Shown: positions 23,079 through 34,969, counted from the stretch's first letter. The stretch: DNA of 64,000 bases from Diplolepis rosae (GCA_030998225.1 JAPYXD010000716.1:2790001-2854000), one strand, 5' to 3'. Made by a program: numbers and translations. The notes: a model not told the origin generated them from the letters alone.

Positions 23079-23577
23079 ACAAAATCAATGAAAAAGAACA
23101 AGACGTTCTACAGTGGATCACCTATTTTCTATATTGAACTTTAAGTTTAAACCTTTTCGAAGTTTCCAAATTATTAGATTTTAATATTAAGATTTATTTC
23201 TCTCAATAACTGTTTTACTAAGTAAGAGAAACGTGTTAACATTTTTGATAATTTAAATAAATAAATAAACATATTTTGTAAAATATAATAGCTTATTTAT
23301 TTTTGTTACGATAGAAATTAACTTTTTTATTATCTAAAAAAGGTCTTTCCTTTTCTGACAAAATCTAACGATCTAGGCTAAAAGGATGAAGAAAATTCAA
23401 TATTTTGTTAAGTAAATAGATTATAAAGAATTTCTAGCTTTCTTTGCATGCAAAAGACAAGTATTATTATTGATAAAGTTTTTCCTAACAAATATATACT
23501 TATATTCATCGTTAGAATTTCGATTAATATCTGCATTTATTATATATAAATATATTGTATAAATATACAGGGTGAGG

Positions 23578-25563
23578 CACATGAGGTGTTACAGAGTGAT
23601 AGCACTCAAACTATTGATCATATCCAAAAATGTTACCGATTTTAAGACGAATTCAGCGACCTACAACGCAAGGTCTTTCTAGTAACATATTCATGCGAAC
23701 ATGCAAGGGCACGTCTCCCATTAATTGAGGCAGTACGTTTTGCAGAAAGTTTGCGTAAACTTGCCCAGTCAAGCGACCTTCAAAAAAATATGGACCAATG
23801 ACGTGATCGCCGACAATGCCGCACTAACAATTAACGGACCACGAATGTTGAAATGGTACAGTTCTCATCCATCGTGGATTTTCATTTGCTCAATGATGCA
23901 TATTATGCCTATTCACATTTCCCGTATTTGCTAAGCTAGCTTCATAAAAAAAAGCACATGACTCAAAGATGAGACATCTGTGCGCATTTTTCTACGAATC
24001 CAATTACAGAAATTGAGGCGTTTTAGGAAATCATTGTCGTACCAATCCTGATGTAATAACATACGATACGGATGGAACTTGTGTTGATGTAAGATTCTTA
24101 ATACAGATCGCTGACTAATTCCACTCTTTTTTTCCATTTACCTGCTGCTCGCATGTGGATTTAGTGCAGCAAAAGCTAAGATAGCAGCCGCATTATTTTC
24201 ATTAACAAGTGGTCGACGTTTGACTCGTTTTTATTTCACTGTACCGAAGCGACAGAAACGGTCAGCTAATCGCTTAGAAGCCATGTGCGATTTTTGTTGC
24301 CTATCTGGATAACGAGCCGCATACAAATCTTGGACGTTTCTGTAATGTTTACGTCATTCCCCCAGCACCATCTACATATTAAAATATTCTTGAAAATCGT
24401 TCATTTTCGCGTTCCGATGTACACACATTAGAAGGTAATGCGTGACTAACTGATATGTCAACAGAAAATGCTTACTTTCTGCCGATGTCAACAATACCCT
24501 ATCGATGTGTATTATCACGGGTATCGTAAAAAAGGAAAAGAAATGAAAATGATTTTTTGACTATTTTCATACTTTGCGTGACTAGAATGACCTTGTGTTG
24601 TAGGTCGCTGAATTCGTCTTAAAATCGGCAATAATGTTATCGAAAAAAAATACATGGATCCATTTTAAAAAGTGGAGTTGACTTTGACGTACCTTCAGCG
24701 CCTCCACCGATAAAAAAAATAGGGTGATCCAGTATGATGGCTTTCTCGAACACTGAAACTTTTGTCTGAAACATTTTTGGATATGATCAATAGTTTGAGT
24801 GCTATCGCTCTGTAGGCCCCGTTGGGACCTCAATCCACATTCCTTCAAACCGAGATCTTCTTCTTCTTCTTCTTCTTATAACGTTGGCACCGTACTTCAA
24901 TCCGAGATTGCGGCCATACTCCAATGCGCATGCGTAGCACGGAATCATGGCCGCGGCCGGAACATCCGCATCTGCTCAGATAGTAGAGCGGCTATCACGA
25001 CACTAGGTAAGTGTATCAAAGGTATCAAAGGTATCAAAGGTAACGAGACAGCGGATAGACTAGCCAAGCTAGTCTATCCAGGAAGAGTGGTACAAGTCTA
25101 TGGCATGCAAGCAAGCCAAAACCCTCATGGGGGAACATCTAAACCCCAAACGAGCTGCAGATTTGCGCAGACTTAGTAGAACCGAGGTAAAGCCCTTAAC
25201 AGAAGTGTTTATTCGTCACGGCAACCTTGCTTACCACAGACATAAGATAGGGCTTGCTGAAAGTCCACTTTGTTGACAATGTGGGGAAGACAACGAAATT
25301 TCCACCCATATACTCTGCAATTGTGCAGCAATTAGGGACAAACGACAGATTCTCACGGGCTACTTCTCCATAGACGTAGCCGTGATTCAGACAAAAAACG
25401 TGGCCCAGGTCCTTGCCCTTTGGCACGGGCTGTGGGGTCGCCCATAAGGTTTTAGTTGGTGATGCAACGTGATTACCCAAGCATCAGGGGCCCTTCCGGG
25501 TCCCAGTCATATCTATAAATAATAATAATAATCGCTCTGTAACACTTTATGTGCCTCACCCTG
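23578..25563 (-). mobile_element. Tc1/mariner-superfamily element with decayed transposase
   Basis: CAGGGTGAGGCAC at 23578 and GTGCCTCACCCTG ending 25563 are inverted and flanked by TA. The inverted repeats extend about 90-220 bp inward; the left arm lacks roughly 130 bp present in the right arm. On the minus strand 24137-23931 reads ISQRSVLRILHQHKFHPYRM, LHQDWYDNDFLKRLNFCNWI and SSLSHVLFFMKLA, and further fragments downstream to about 23690 continue the same protein in changing frames. This is the IS630/Tc1/mariner family pattern, but it is broken by frameshifts. A retrotransposon is nested near the right end. Confidence 0.75.
24815..25530 (+). mobile_element. 5'-truncated non-LTR retrotransposon with RNase H and zinc-knuckle tail
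   Basis: The plus strand encodes an RNase H remnant (LQSEIAAILQCACVARNHGR, then IRICSDSRAAITTLGKCIKG and GNETADRLAKL). After a frameshift it gives KPLTEVFIRHGNLAYHRHKI and QCGEDNEISTHILCNC, a C..C...H...C knuckle typical of the C-terminus of I/LOA-like LINEs. It ends in (AAT)n. An 11-bp duplication ATCGCTCTGTA flanks it (24804-24814 and 25531-25541), inside the right arm of the Tc1/mariner element. Reverse transcriptase is absent. GGTATCAAA is repeated three times near 25015-25040. Confidence 0.8.
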
Positions 25564-25565
25564 TA

Positions 25566-25845
25566 TATAAGAAAAAGTTAGCCACTAATTCACTTAAGCC
25601 TTTTACTATTGATCTTTTATTTTTTACTAATCCCATTAAAAGTTATAAACTTTTTAAAAAGTAATTAGTAGCAAAATTACTAATAATTAGCAGAAATTTC
25701 GTTAAAATTGAATTAGTGGCTCACTAATTCAAATAAAGAGAGTGAGATGACACTTCGAGTGACTGTAACACCTCTAATGGTTATTTCTGCGTAACTACTT
25801 TTTCTTTATTTCCACGCAGATAAAATTCTGTTGCTAACTAAATTA

Positions 25846-25896
<51 letters not shown>

Positions 25897-27680
25897 TAAC
25901 ATTATATGTTAATATAAAGTTTCTATACTTTGAATATATCGACTCATTTCTATAACATAATATCAGGCTGATGCGCATATTTTGGTTTAGTGCGGGTCTT
26001 AATTTAAGTATGCCCTTAAAAATATATTTATCAGTACACTATTTGATCTATTGGAACTCAAAATTAGCGAAATTGCGGATCTTTGTGAATTTAAAGACTC
26101 ATACGAGGCTCCAGTATTAAATCTTTCAGTTAAAAAAAGAATTTGTTTCTATATAATCTAGTGAAATTTTAACAAAATAAATTTCCATTTTGCAAAAGCT
26201 TAATGTAATTTTGGCACAAAAATATCATTTACTAGAATTAGATATTTCTTAAATTTAAGACATGAAAATCATTTTCTTGATGTTTGAAATATTTATTATT
26301 AAAATATATCGAATTAACTTTAATGAAAATATCTTACTCCAATAAGCTAATTCAGGTAATGTATGTATAAGTATGTAATGTTTGACGTTAAGGAAAAGCA
26401 AAAATAGCTCGAAATCTTGACAATCTTGTTTTATTTTATAAGCTTGCTGTATAAGAAAATCATTCTTTTATGAAACGTGGTTTCTAAAGTGAATTATTCC
26501 ACAAATTATTAACAAGAAAATATATACTTCTTTATAAGAGAAAAATACTATCAAGACTATCATTTTTTATAATGAAGTCTTGATATTATTATTGTTCCGA
26601 AATATTTTTAGTAAACTCGATAAAAATCTCCTTGCTACATGCACATATTATACTTCTATTATTTTCTTCATATGCAAACAGAGTAAAAGTAAAATCTAGT
26701 TACTGATGTCCGATCTTCTATTACATGAAATGAAAATAAACATCAAGAAGAATTAAAAGTATTGTACCTTGTATTAGCCCTTTCAACATACCATTCTATC
26801 AAGAAGAATTTTGGAAAAATAATTAAAGTGCATTAAACAATCTTAATTTCATAAACTATTTTTAAATGTTTCAAAAAATTGTCAAGATCTCTTTGTAGAA
26901 ACGAATAAAAATTGTATGAGATACTATATACAATATATACATATAGTTCTTCTTCGAAGCGTCTCCCTTTTGTTCCTGCGATCTAACCTATAATTTCATA
27001 ACTTTTGATGCATCAAAATCATGAAACAGTGTATATGTTATATAGAGTAATGTAAGCATTATAATTAATATTGTTTTTGCACTCTAATACTTTTTAAAAT
27101 TATTATTATGAAATAAAACACATATTGCTACAAAAAGGTTCTCTGTATACATATGTGCCTTAATAACAGAATAAATAGTATAATCATTTTATCAGGAAAT
27201 TTTTTTTTGAAAAAGTAAATTTTATAAACTTTAACAAATAATTTCTTGCTTCATGAAAAGTTAATTCAAACAGATTTATATAGCTCATGACGCAATAAAG
27301 AAACAAACATGGCCCACAATCTACGACGATATTTATTTTATATAAACTAACTGAAGAATCAAATAATTCTATTGAAAACTTTAAAAATATTTTTTTCTAT
27401 TGAAAGAGCAATAGATGCGATTTGAGCATGATGTTTATCTTTTCATTATTCTCTGTAATTATTAGCCTATACTCAAAAGATTCTCCTATATATGTTTAAT
27501 TCTCAAGAATATAATTGAATGTGATGATTCATTTTTTACGAAATACAAATATCATATATTAGCCTTGATATTATATATGCTTGCAATGGTATGTACGTGG
27601 TATGTACATATCTTCGTACTTGAAAATTCTCTATGAATATGATGCAATATCTATAGCTTTTAACAATATCATGACTGATA
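25566..27680. other. intergenic, AT-rich, with a (TA)n run
   Basis: Nothing coding could be supported between the Tc1/mariner element and SPH-C. A (TA)n microsatellite spans about 25849-25891. The remainder is AT-rich with no clear repeat ends. Confidence 0.5.
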
Positions 27681-27684
27681 TATC

Positions 27685-27692
27685 TATATAAG
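27685..27692 (+). promoter_or_regulatory. TATA box of SPH-C
   Basis: TATATAAG lies 51 bp upstream of the ATG at 27736, matching the arrangement in the two paralogues. Confidence 0.55.
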
Positions 27693-27735
27693 CGGAATAC
27701 ACATTTTTTACATGATTATTCATTGATCTGTGAAA

Positions 27736-30265
27736 ATGAAGTGTTTAAGTGCTCCTTTATTATGTTTGATCGTCGCTAACACTTTCTCCAAAGGTAATTA
27801 CTTATCTTTTCAAATATTCACAGTTTAAATGCACTGGGATGCGTGATCAATTATAATATAAAATTGATACATGAAAAAATGATTGTTTCATTAAATATCT
27901 TGTGAAAAATAGAATTGTATGTTTCACATAATATAGAATAGAATGGGTTTCACCGGATATTCAACAATCCCGTATTCTCTTCACCCCACTATAACAACCT
28001 ATATGTTGCAAATAATGTAACAATTTTAAATATCTACACTCGAGATTCCCTATAACGAGATTCCCTATAACAAGGCCTCCCTTTTACGAGCGCGTCACGC
28101 CTCCCTATAACGAGCAGACGATTGACCCCTCTTCCCCCACTACTACGGAATGAAGCGCGCTCGAATTTGAAACGTTGTATTTTTGGCAAATTTCCCAATT
28201 TTTCATCCCGTTTTCCAAATTTGTCAAAATTTCCATTTTTTTATTCATTGTCAGGACTTCTTTTTTTCTGAAAATATTCAAAAATAGACCTGATAAGCAT
28301 AGATATTTTTATTATTATATTATTATATTTTTAGTATTTTGAGTACATACCGTCAAATAAGTTAATTCCATGTTCAATACTCACAGAAATCTTTTTTATA
28401 CACTTTTAACTATGTAAATAAATTATTCACATAGCCTCACTGACAGACTGACTGCGCGCATTATATAATGCGCATAACAGCGCGTAGAAACAAGTAGGAT
28501 ATGGAGGGGATCCCTCTCGCGCTCGTTGCAGAGAGGTCTTCGATGCTCGAGCTTCTCGTTATAGGGGATCTCGAGTGTATTCTAAAATTTCCTTTTTTCA
28601 CTTAATAAATGTAAGCAGTATTCATATAATTAATTGCTTATTAAATTTCTAATTGATTGATAATTTAAATAATATGATGGGTTTAAGGTACCCCAGATCC
28701 AAGCGTAGATGGCGTAGCTATTCTGGCATTCTACTTGGATAATCCTCCTAGATTCAAACCCTTCTGCAGTTTAGCTATGGTTTCTAACAAACTAGGATTG
28801 GCTCCTGCTTCTTGTTTCATATGTAAGTTGATCCCTTTATTTAAGTTTTTAAAATGTGCACCACTGACAATTTATTGGTTAGCACAACTATTTCTTTACT
28901 TGATTTCGCTATCCAGTTTTCTCAAAGAAAATACAACACAGTAATAGCAGCGAAAATATTCTTCACTCCGAAATACCAGTCTGATCAGTCAATTATTTTT
29001 TCAGATAAGTTTAAACCTATGAATATTAGTAAAGTTTTTGTTTTAACTAGAGGCGTAGACTTTGCAAGTAGTAAACATACGAGTCTGAAAAAAATACTTG
29101 GAGATGATAAGGAGGATATAATGAAATCCACCTTTGTATTGGCATTTGTGAGTAGTAAAACTAAAAATTTGTGGCCTTGATACTTACTCGGTTCATTATC
29201 TTATTATACATACGCATATTAGAACGCTTTTTGGAAACGTTTCAATATTTTAAAATCAAATTTATTTTTAAGCTGGAAGTACCAACGGGTTTAAATAACA
29301 AAGTCTATCAACAATTTTTGCCTCAACCAAATGACTTTCAAAATATAAGAAGCAGTGCCGACTTGAAGATATATGGATATGAAACAGTGGGTAAGAAGAG
29401 TAATGTTTATACTTTTAGTATATACATATAAAATCGTGCAGTGATACTTATTTAATTTTTTACATTTCTTCACTTGAATGTCCAAAAATCATCCCATAAG
29501 CATCCCGGGACATCCTGGGGATACACCAGGATACACCCCCAAGATACCCTGGGATGTATAAATGGATTTTATTGCTAATTGGTTCAACATAAGTATTGTA
29601 TTTTGTGTCATTACAATAATTTTTTTTACAGGCTTTAAAAAAGTGGTAATCAGCGTCAAGTATACAGGTTTTTTTGGAAATGGTCGTTTCGAATTCTTAA
29701 ATAATGCAAATACTGATAATGTACGTAAATCACTTGGTATCGTACCGTTTCTGGAGAAGTAAAACTTTTAAATCTTTTTATATTTTAGACAAGAGTCTGG
29801 CTGGGTGGTCCTATATATAATAATGGAAAACTTGTAGCAATTTGTAATGCTCATACTCCATCACAGAAATATATCTATGGCTTAAGTATTTTAACTTATC
29901 TTAAGGAGGCCTTGTTGCTTTACTTACATATAAACGAAGACCTAATGATTTCTCCGTCGTGGGTAGAGTTCATGAAGGTTTGTCACCCTGATATAATATA
30001 ATCTTATATAATGAATAATACTCACTGAAAACAGTTTTTAGAGTGTATATCAATTATTCCCCATCCTTTGAAGAAACAGCACCCTGATTTTAATGGAGTC
30101 AAGTGTGTGCTTTTTCTACATTGGATAGGTACAATACGCGTAGCAAAAAGATTTCTTGTCAATTAATTCCATCTGAAATTCAAGTTCATCGATTATAATA
30201 TTTTTCTTTAAAAACAGAAAAGAGAAGATTTGCCAGACAGTGCTAGCAAAAAAAGACGTTATTGA
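27736..30265 (+). CDS. SPH-C, secreted catalytically dead serine protease homologue
   Basis: Exons: 27736-27793 (signal peptide MKCLSAPLLCLIVANTFSKG), 28688-28822, 28942-29147, 29273-29390, 29632-29720, 29789-29977, 30218-30265 (ends SASKKRRY, TGA). Phases agree throughout if a 119-nt intron 28823-28941 (donor ATAT|GTAAGT, acceptor ACACAG) is used. The sequence homologous to SPH-B exon 2 continues past this donor but is out of frame by one base. Landmarks of the chymotrypsin fold: FCSLAMVSNKLGLAPASCF (His57 replaced by Ser), KSTFVLAFLEV (Asp102 replaced by Thr), FLPQPNDF, KIYGYE, RVWLGGPIYNNGKLVAIC (Ser195 replaced by Leu, GGP kept) and a final PSWVEFMK helix. No IVGG activation site. Predicted to be secreted, about 245 residues, non-proteolytic. 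Role unknown; homologues of this type act as binding proteins or cofactors in haemolymph, gut, saliva or venom. Confidence 0.65.
28037..28577. mobile_element. pogo-like MITE with CACTCGAGATYCCCTATAAC ends
   Basis: CACTCGAGATTCCCTATAAC at 28037 and the inverse ending 28577 are flanked by TA. The 'CCCTATAACGAG' end resembles pogo/Tigger-type termini. About 540 bp, no transposase. It lies in intron 1 of SPH-C. Confidence 0.65.
29480..29548. repeat. small GC-rich palindromic insertion
   Basis: A patch with CATCCCGGGACATCCTGG and its partial inverse CCCTGGGATG, in the intron before SPH-C exon 5. It is absent from the paralogues and is too short to classify. Confidence 0.4.
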
Positions 30266-32200
30266 CTAAATGATTAATGATGATTTTGACTAAATGATCT
30301 AAATTCTTTCGTCCAATCAACACATATTTGTTTATATGGAAGAAACTTTTCTTGAACCATCATATTGAAACACAAATGTCTATAATTCAAAAATCTCAAA
30401 ATAAAATTAATTCTAAAATGAGAAATAATTTTTATATCCTTATCACGCATGAGAAGGTATTCGATTTTTTAATCAAAATATTCTCCTCAATTACATTTCA
30501 ACTCTACCTTTTGGTTTCTAAAAACCTTTTTTTTTAATTTAAAATTTTCTTGCTTTCTTCAAAATATTCAGGTTTGAATTCCTGAATCGTTTAAATAATA
30601 TAATATAAGTATACTGTGAGTCAAGAGCCATATGTATATGAAAATATCACTTATTGTTTACTTTTGGAAATAAAATGAAATTATAGTATTCATTTATTTT
30701 TCTTAGAAAAATGAATCACTTTAATAACTTTTAAACGATTTATGTTATAAAGTTACATGTAAAACATTTTTCTTGAAGATAAATAAAAGAAATTGATTCA
30801 ACAAATTAAAATCGTTTTCTTGTTTATTATCTTCTACAGTTTCTACAGTCTTTTGGGTAAATAAAAGCCTTCATTTAGGCTAGAAAGAAAAAAGTTTCTT
30901 TGAATCAATGAATTTTTATTGAAATGAATCAAGTATTTTTACATTCTTATCATGTATGAAAAGATATTATATATTTGTGTAAAATTTGACCCCCACTTTT
31001 TTTAAAGAATGCATTTATGAATAAAAATTGGAAATCGTTCAGGCCTATTAATTAATTCAATCTTATGATTAAGGTTATTTAAAAATTAAGATGGCAAAAA
31101 TCTATATACACTGAAACGCTGATTTTGGATAACCCGGTTTTAGAGTATTAACTGCAGACGTAATAGGATACGGGGTAGAGAATTTTCCGAGGTGTTTTTT
31201 TAAATTATTAAACTCTAAGAATTAACAGACCTTCCTTATTGTATTTTCTTTAATTTCGTAAATTTTAAACTCGATATTTCATTTTGCATCAACACAAGTT
31301 TACAGACACAACATCCCGATAAGGTAGAAATCTAATCATAAAAAGGAAAAAGAAGAAAGATCACGTGATTGGCGCTACAAATTTGAAACCCTTGAAACGA
31401 CGCACAATGGCACTGACAGGTAAATCAATGTAAGCACACTTCGAGGAGATCAGGGAACTACTGATGGGAATGTATCGTTAAAAAATAAGCTGAGTGCATG
31501 CGACAATTGTCACACGATCTCAACAATAGGTCCCCTGAATGCGTCCTTTTTTTATTATCATAGAAAGACAAAAAAGGACAGACGATCATTTTAATTTGAT
31601 CCTAAGCACAATAAAAGTCAGAAGTACTTATCTTTCCAAATTTTATTGTGCATTATTGACTGTTGGAAACCACTGATTTCTGCAATGTCACTAGATCAGA
31701 GATGGTTACGTAATTTATTTCAGATAATATACTAAGTTTTTTACAGTATTCGTCATTTTAAGTGATAGTAGTATAACATATGAATGCGATGAAGAAACGA
31801 CTTTAATTTTTTTACGTGTGAAATCAAGTGACTTATTTAGTTCATCACATGAAATTGAAGTGATTATCACTACAAATACAGATAAATATAAAAAAATTAA
31901 TTTTTAAAATTCTTTTTATATTCTTTAAATTTTGTAATAGTCTCGGTTATATTACTTGAACCTAAACTCTCGAGAATTTAAGAACTCTATAACGGCTATT
32001 CTTTCGGTGTACCGATACGTGCGCCTCTCTTGAGAAGTTCGTGTACAACTTGGCATGTATTTCCTAAGGATCCTCTAGGGAAGGAATGAGGGATGTGTCG
32101 ATGGTCCCCCACTGAGCCATCCGCCATGACGATTGGATCGGAAGTGACGTCATAAGCATTCTTGATCGTCTAAAACAACAACACGTTTTGAGGTTATTGT
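30266..32200. other. SPH-C 3' flank and intergenic DNA
   Basis: Contains an AATAAA at about 30669-30674, a possible SPH-C poly(A) signal. Near 30940 is another copy of the TTTTTACATTCTTATCAT dispersed repeat seen at about 1735 and 55664. Around 31980-32160 is a slightly GC-richer stretch without recognisable coding. No gene is supported. Confidence 0.4.
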
Positions 32201-32317
32201 AGGAGTATAGATATATAATATACATTACAATGTATCAGTTATGATGCATATATAATATATAATAATATAAAAAGCTTCCTTTTCGAGGTATGTCTGCACC
32301 ATTACGTTCTTGACTTC

Positions 32318-33085
32318 GATTACGTATGCCATGGAGAATAGACACAAGGAAGTAAGGAGTAAGGAGACCAATCCCTTATGCATGAACTTCACAAAAGTTG
32401 AGCACGTTTTTGTCGGAAGTACATGGAAAAGGTACAAGAACTTTCCGATTGATGGCGCGAATGCAAGTGGTGTAAGAAAATGGCCGCTTCCTTCTGTTCA
32501 CTCAAAATATTCTAACATAACTGCAAATTAAAGTTAATATTTGTAAAAGTTTGTAAACATTTTTTATTTTAAACTATTATTTGAAGTATAAAGTTTAAAG
32601 CCTTGGTGCATTTTTTACATAAGTATATGTATACTATGACAAACCGCATGCATGCAAAGGTATAAACCATGGAGAACAGACATAAGGAGACCGATCTCTT
32701 ATGTATGAACTTCACAAAGGTTGAGCACGTTTTTGTCGGAAGTACATGGAAAAGGTATAGAAGAACTTCTCGATTGATGGCGCGAATGCAAGTGGCGTAA
32801 AAAATGGCGGCTTCCTTCTGTTCGCTCAAAATATTCTAACATAACCGCAAATTAAGGTTAATATTTGTAAATGCTTGTAAACATTCTTATAATAAATATA
32901 TGTAACCATGACAACCTGCATCCATGCAAAGGTACACGAAGAGTTCTTTTTTTTACGCTACTTGCAGGAGCGCCATCTCTTGGGGAGTTCCCGTACTCAA
33001 TCAATGTACTTCCGACAAAAAGATGCTTATTTTCAGTTACATTAGTTTGGTCTCCTTATGTCTATTCTCCATGGTATAAACCATG
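32318..33085. repeat. two direct about 240-bp repeats and one inverted partial copy
   Basis: About 32318-32558 and 32656-32885 are direct copies sharing CCATGGAGAA(T/C)AGACA, AAGGTTGAGCACGTTTTTGT, GGAAGTACATGGAAAAGGTA and GATGGCGCGAATGCAAGTGG. About 32940-33080 is an inverted, shortened relative that ends TCTATTCTCCATGGTATAAA. A further inverted fragment lies at about 33857-33962. Open frames in both strands here are incidental to the repeat. Class unknown. Confidence 0.6.
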
Positions 33086-33208
33086 AGTACCCGAAGAATT
33101 CATTTTTTTACACTGTAGGGAACGACGACACGTGATTAGTCGAACGAATCCATCTTCTCATGTTCATATATTCTATGCCGCAGCGGCGGCCATGTTCGAC
33201 AGTTGGTA

Positions 33209-33688
33209 CACTGGGGAAAAAAAACCGTCAGGTTATCCGGAAATTCCCGTTGCATTGACGGGAATGAGCATCGGCGCCTTTACAACGTTAGGATAACGTG
33301 CTGTCACCGTCAATGTAGCGTTGAAAACTCACGTTAATTCAGCTATGTCAGCCCCGTCAATTAACCGGGAATATTAACGCTGGAACGCCGTGTTATTTGA
33401 AAATATCACACGATGACGCAATTTCATATCCATAATGAAATTGGCAGTGCTTTGCTTTTAAATACCAATATATAATTAGGAAAACTTTTATTAGGAAAAC
33501 AAAAGAACTGACAAGAAAAATCGCGAGTATTGTCACAGCTGATCATTTTTGGGTGATTTAACGTTGGCTCTACCGTCAATACAACGTTGAATAGCACCGG
33601 CGATTCAACGGGAGAGCAACGCTACGCCAACGTGAAATTGGCGACGGGACTCCTTCCCGTTGAATTCACCATGTTTTTTTTCCCAGTG
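33209..33688. mobile_element. MITE with CACTGGGRAAAAAAA ends and TA flanks
   Basis: CACTGGGGAAAAAAAACC at 33209 and the inverse TTTTTTTTCCCAGTG ending 33688 are each next to TA. The interior holds several inverted AACGGGA and CGTTGAA motifs. It is 480 bp, GC-richer than its surroundings, and non-coding. Confidence 0.65.
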
Positions 33689-34729
33689 TAAGAGGTCGTT
33701 CACGCGACACGACACGACATTCTCAAGTTCGTCACATGTTAATTTTCAATAAATTTTATTAGTGTTGTACCAGTGGTTTACAATTGTTATTACATATAAT
33801 CAGAACAGCCTAGGATGGTAGGCATCCTATATTGATTACAAACAGCCAACAACACTACTTGCAGGAGCGCCATCTCTTGGGATGTTCCCGTACTTAATTA
33901 ATGTACTTCCGACAACAAGATGCTCATTTTCAGTTACATCAGTTTAGTCTCCTTATGTCTATGACCTTTTCATTTAAGAGCGAAAGCTTAGACGACACGA
34001 TGATATTGCGCGCGCATTTAAATGTTTCGAGGTCATTTTAGGAAAAATGTACACGATAATAACAAACTTTTCAGTAAAATTAACTGAAAAAGATGTTCCT
34101 GGTGCAGAATTGTTGTACAAAAAGGTGGAGAAGAATACCATTTGTCAATTAAAAAGATGGTAGAAATGTTGAAAACAGTCCATTAAAGGAAAAAAGCAAC
34201 AACTTGTTGACCGGTATATAGTATGAAGGTTATATTTACATTAGTGATATTGAGAAACGCATAGAAAAATTGTACTTTTATATAAAACTGTTTCTGTGAA
34301 TTGAAAAAAAGTAAAGAAAAAATTAATTTTTTTTTTTAATTTGAAAGTATAAAAATTTGTGGATTATACTTCATAAGAAGTAACTATTTGATGTATAAAA
34401 TAGGTGTATTTAAGATGCTACCAGGAAATCGCTGAGTTTATATTACATAATGTTTATAAATGAGTGATTTCTTAACAGTAACTTGTCATAAATTATTCAG
34501 TAATGTCTTTTTAATCTTGAAATTCTATACTGTAAAAAAGTGAATGCATTTATACAATTATTTTTTTTTTTAATGGTAAACAATTCTTTATAATATGGTA
34601 AATAAGAATATAAAATTATTATTCTCTACCTCTATTACATTTATATAGTACGCAGATAATTTAATTCTATGACATACAAAATATTAAATAGAAAAAAATT
34701 AATTTCAGAGCAAATATAAGTATCTTTCT

Positions 34730-34969
34730 TTACATTCTATATACTACAAAATTACTCTTCCTTACGCGCACATAACCTCGCCCACATATCACATTTTTGC
34801 ACGCCGCACAATTTTTAATATGTTTTTTTAACGAATCGTCTGGAATTTTACCTTTTCGAAATTCCAAACAGGGTTTTGGAAATGAAATAAAATAATAAGT
34901 ACATTCTAAGTACGATTTATATCGGCAGTCACTTCTACAATTTCCAAAAGAGAACGTTATCTGTACCAA
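34730..34969 (-). CDS. small cysteine-rich ORF, uncertain
   Basis: A 79-codon minus-strand frame contains paired cysteines (NCRSDC, KNCAACKNVIC) that could bind zinc. I do not recognise a family. It lies between repeats, has no visible promoter or partner exon, and may be a transposon scrap. Low confidence that it is a gene. Confidence 0.15.
   Translation of the reverse strand: MVQITFSFGNCRSDCRYKSYLECTYYFISFPKPCLEFRKGKIPDDSLKKHIKNCAACKNVICGRGYVRVRKSNFVVYRM

Larger units (their letters stand above)
13271..23330 (+). repeat. tandem duplication unit B (contains SPH-B)
   Basis: Second member of the tandem pair, in the same orientation and directly adjoining unit A near 13270. Unit B lacks the large intron 1 insertion and two MITEs found in unit A. 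It has its own insertions: a tRNA-like foldback at 15901-16200, a nested insertion in exon 3, and a 1.35-kb element at 18955-20304. The last shared block ends near 23320 (ATTTTGTAAAATATAATAGC, also at about 13222). Confidence 0.75.

Noticed and set aside
25849..25891. (TA)n run as a possible origin or regulatory element
   Set aside because: A simple microsatellite in AT-rich DNA explains it.
32310..32829. Open frames on both strands in the direct repeats (for example the frame with HVLPTKTCSTFVKF)
   Set aside because: The frames recur because the DNA repeat recurs, differ in frame integrity between copies, and show no known domain.
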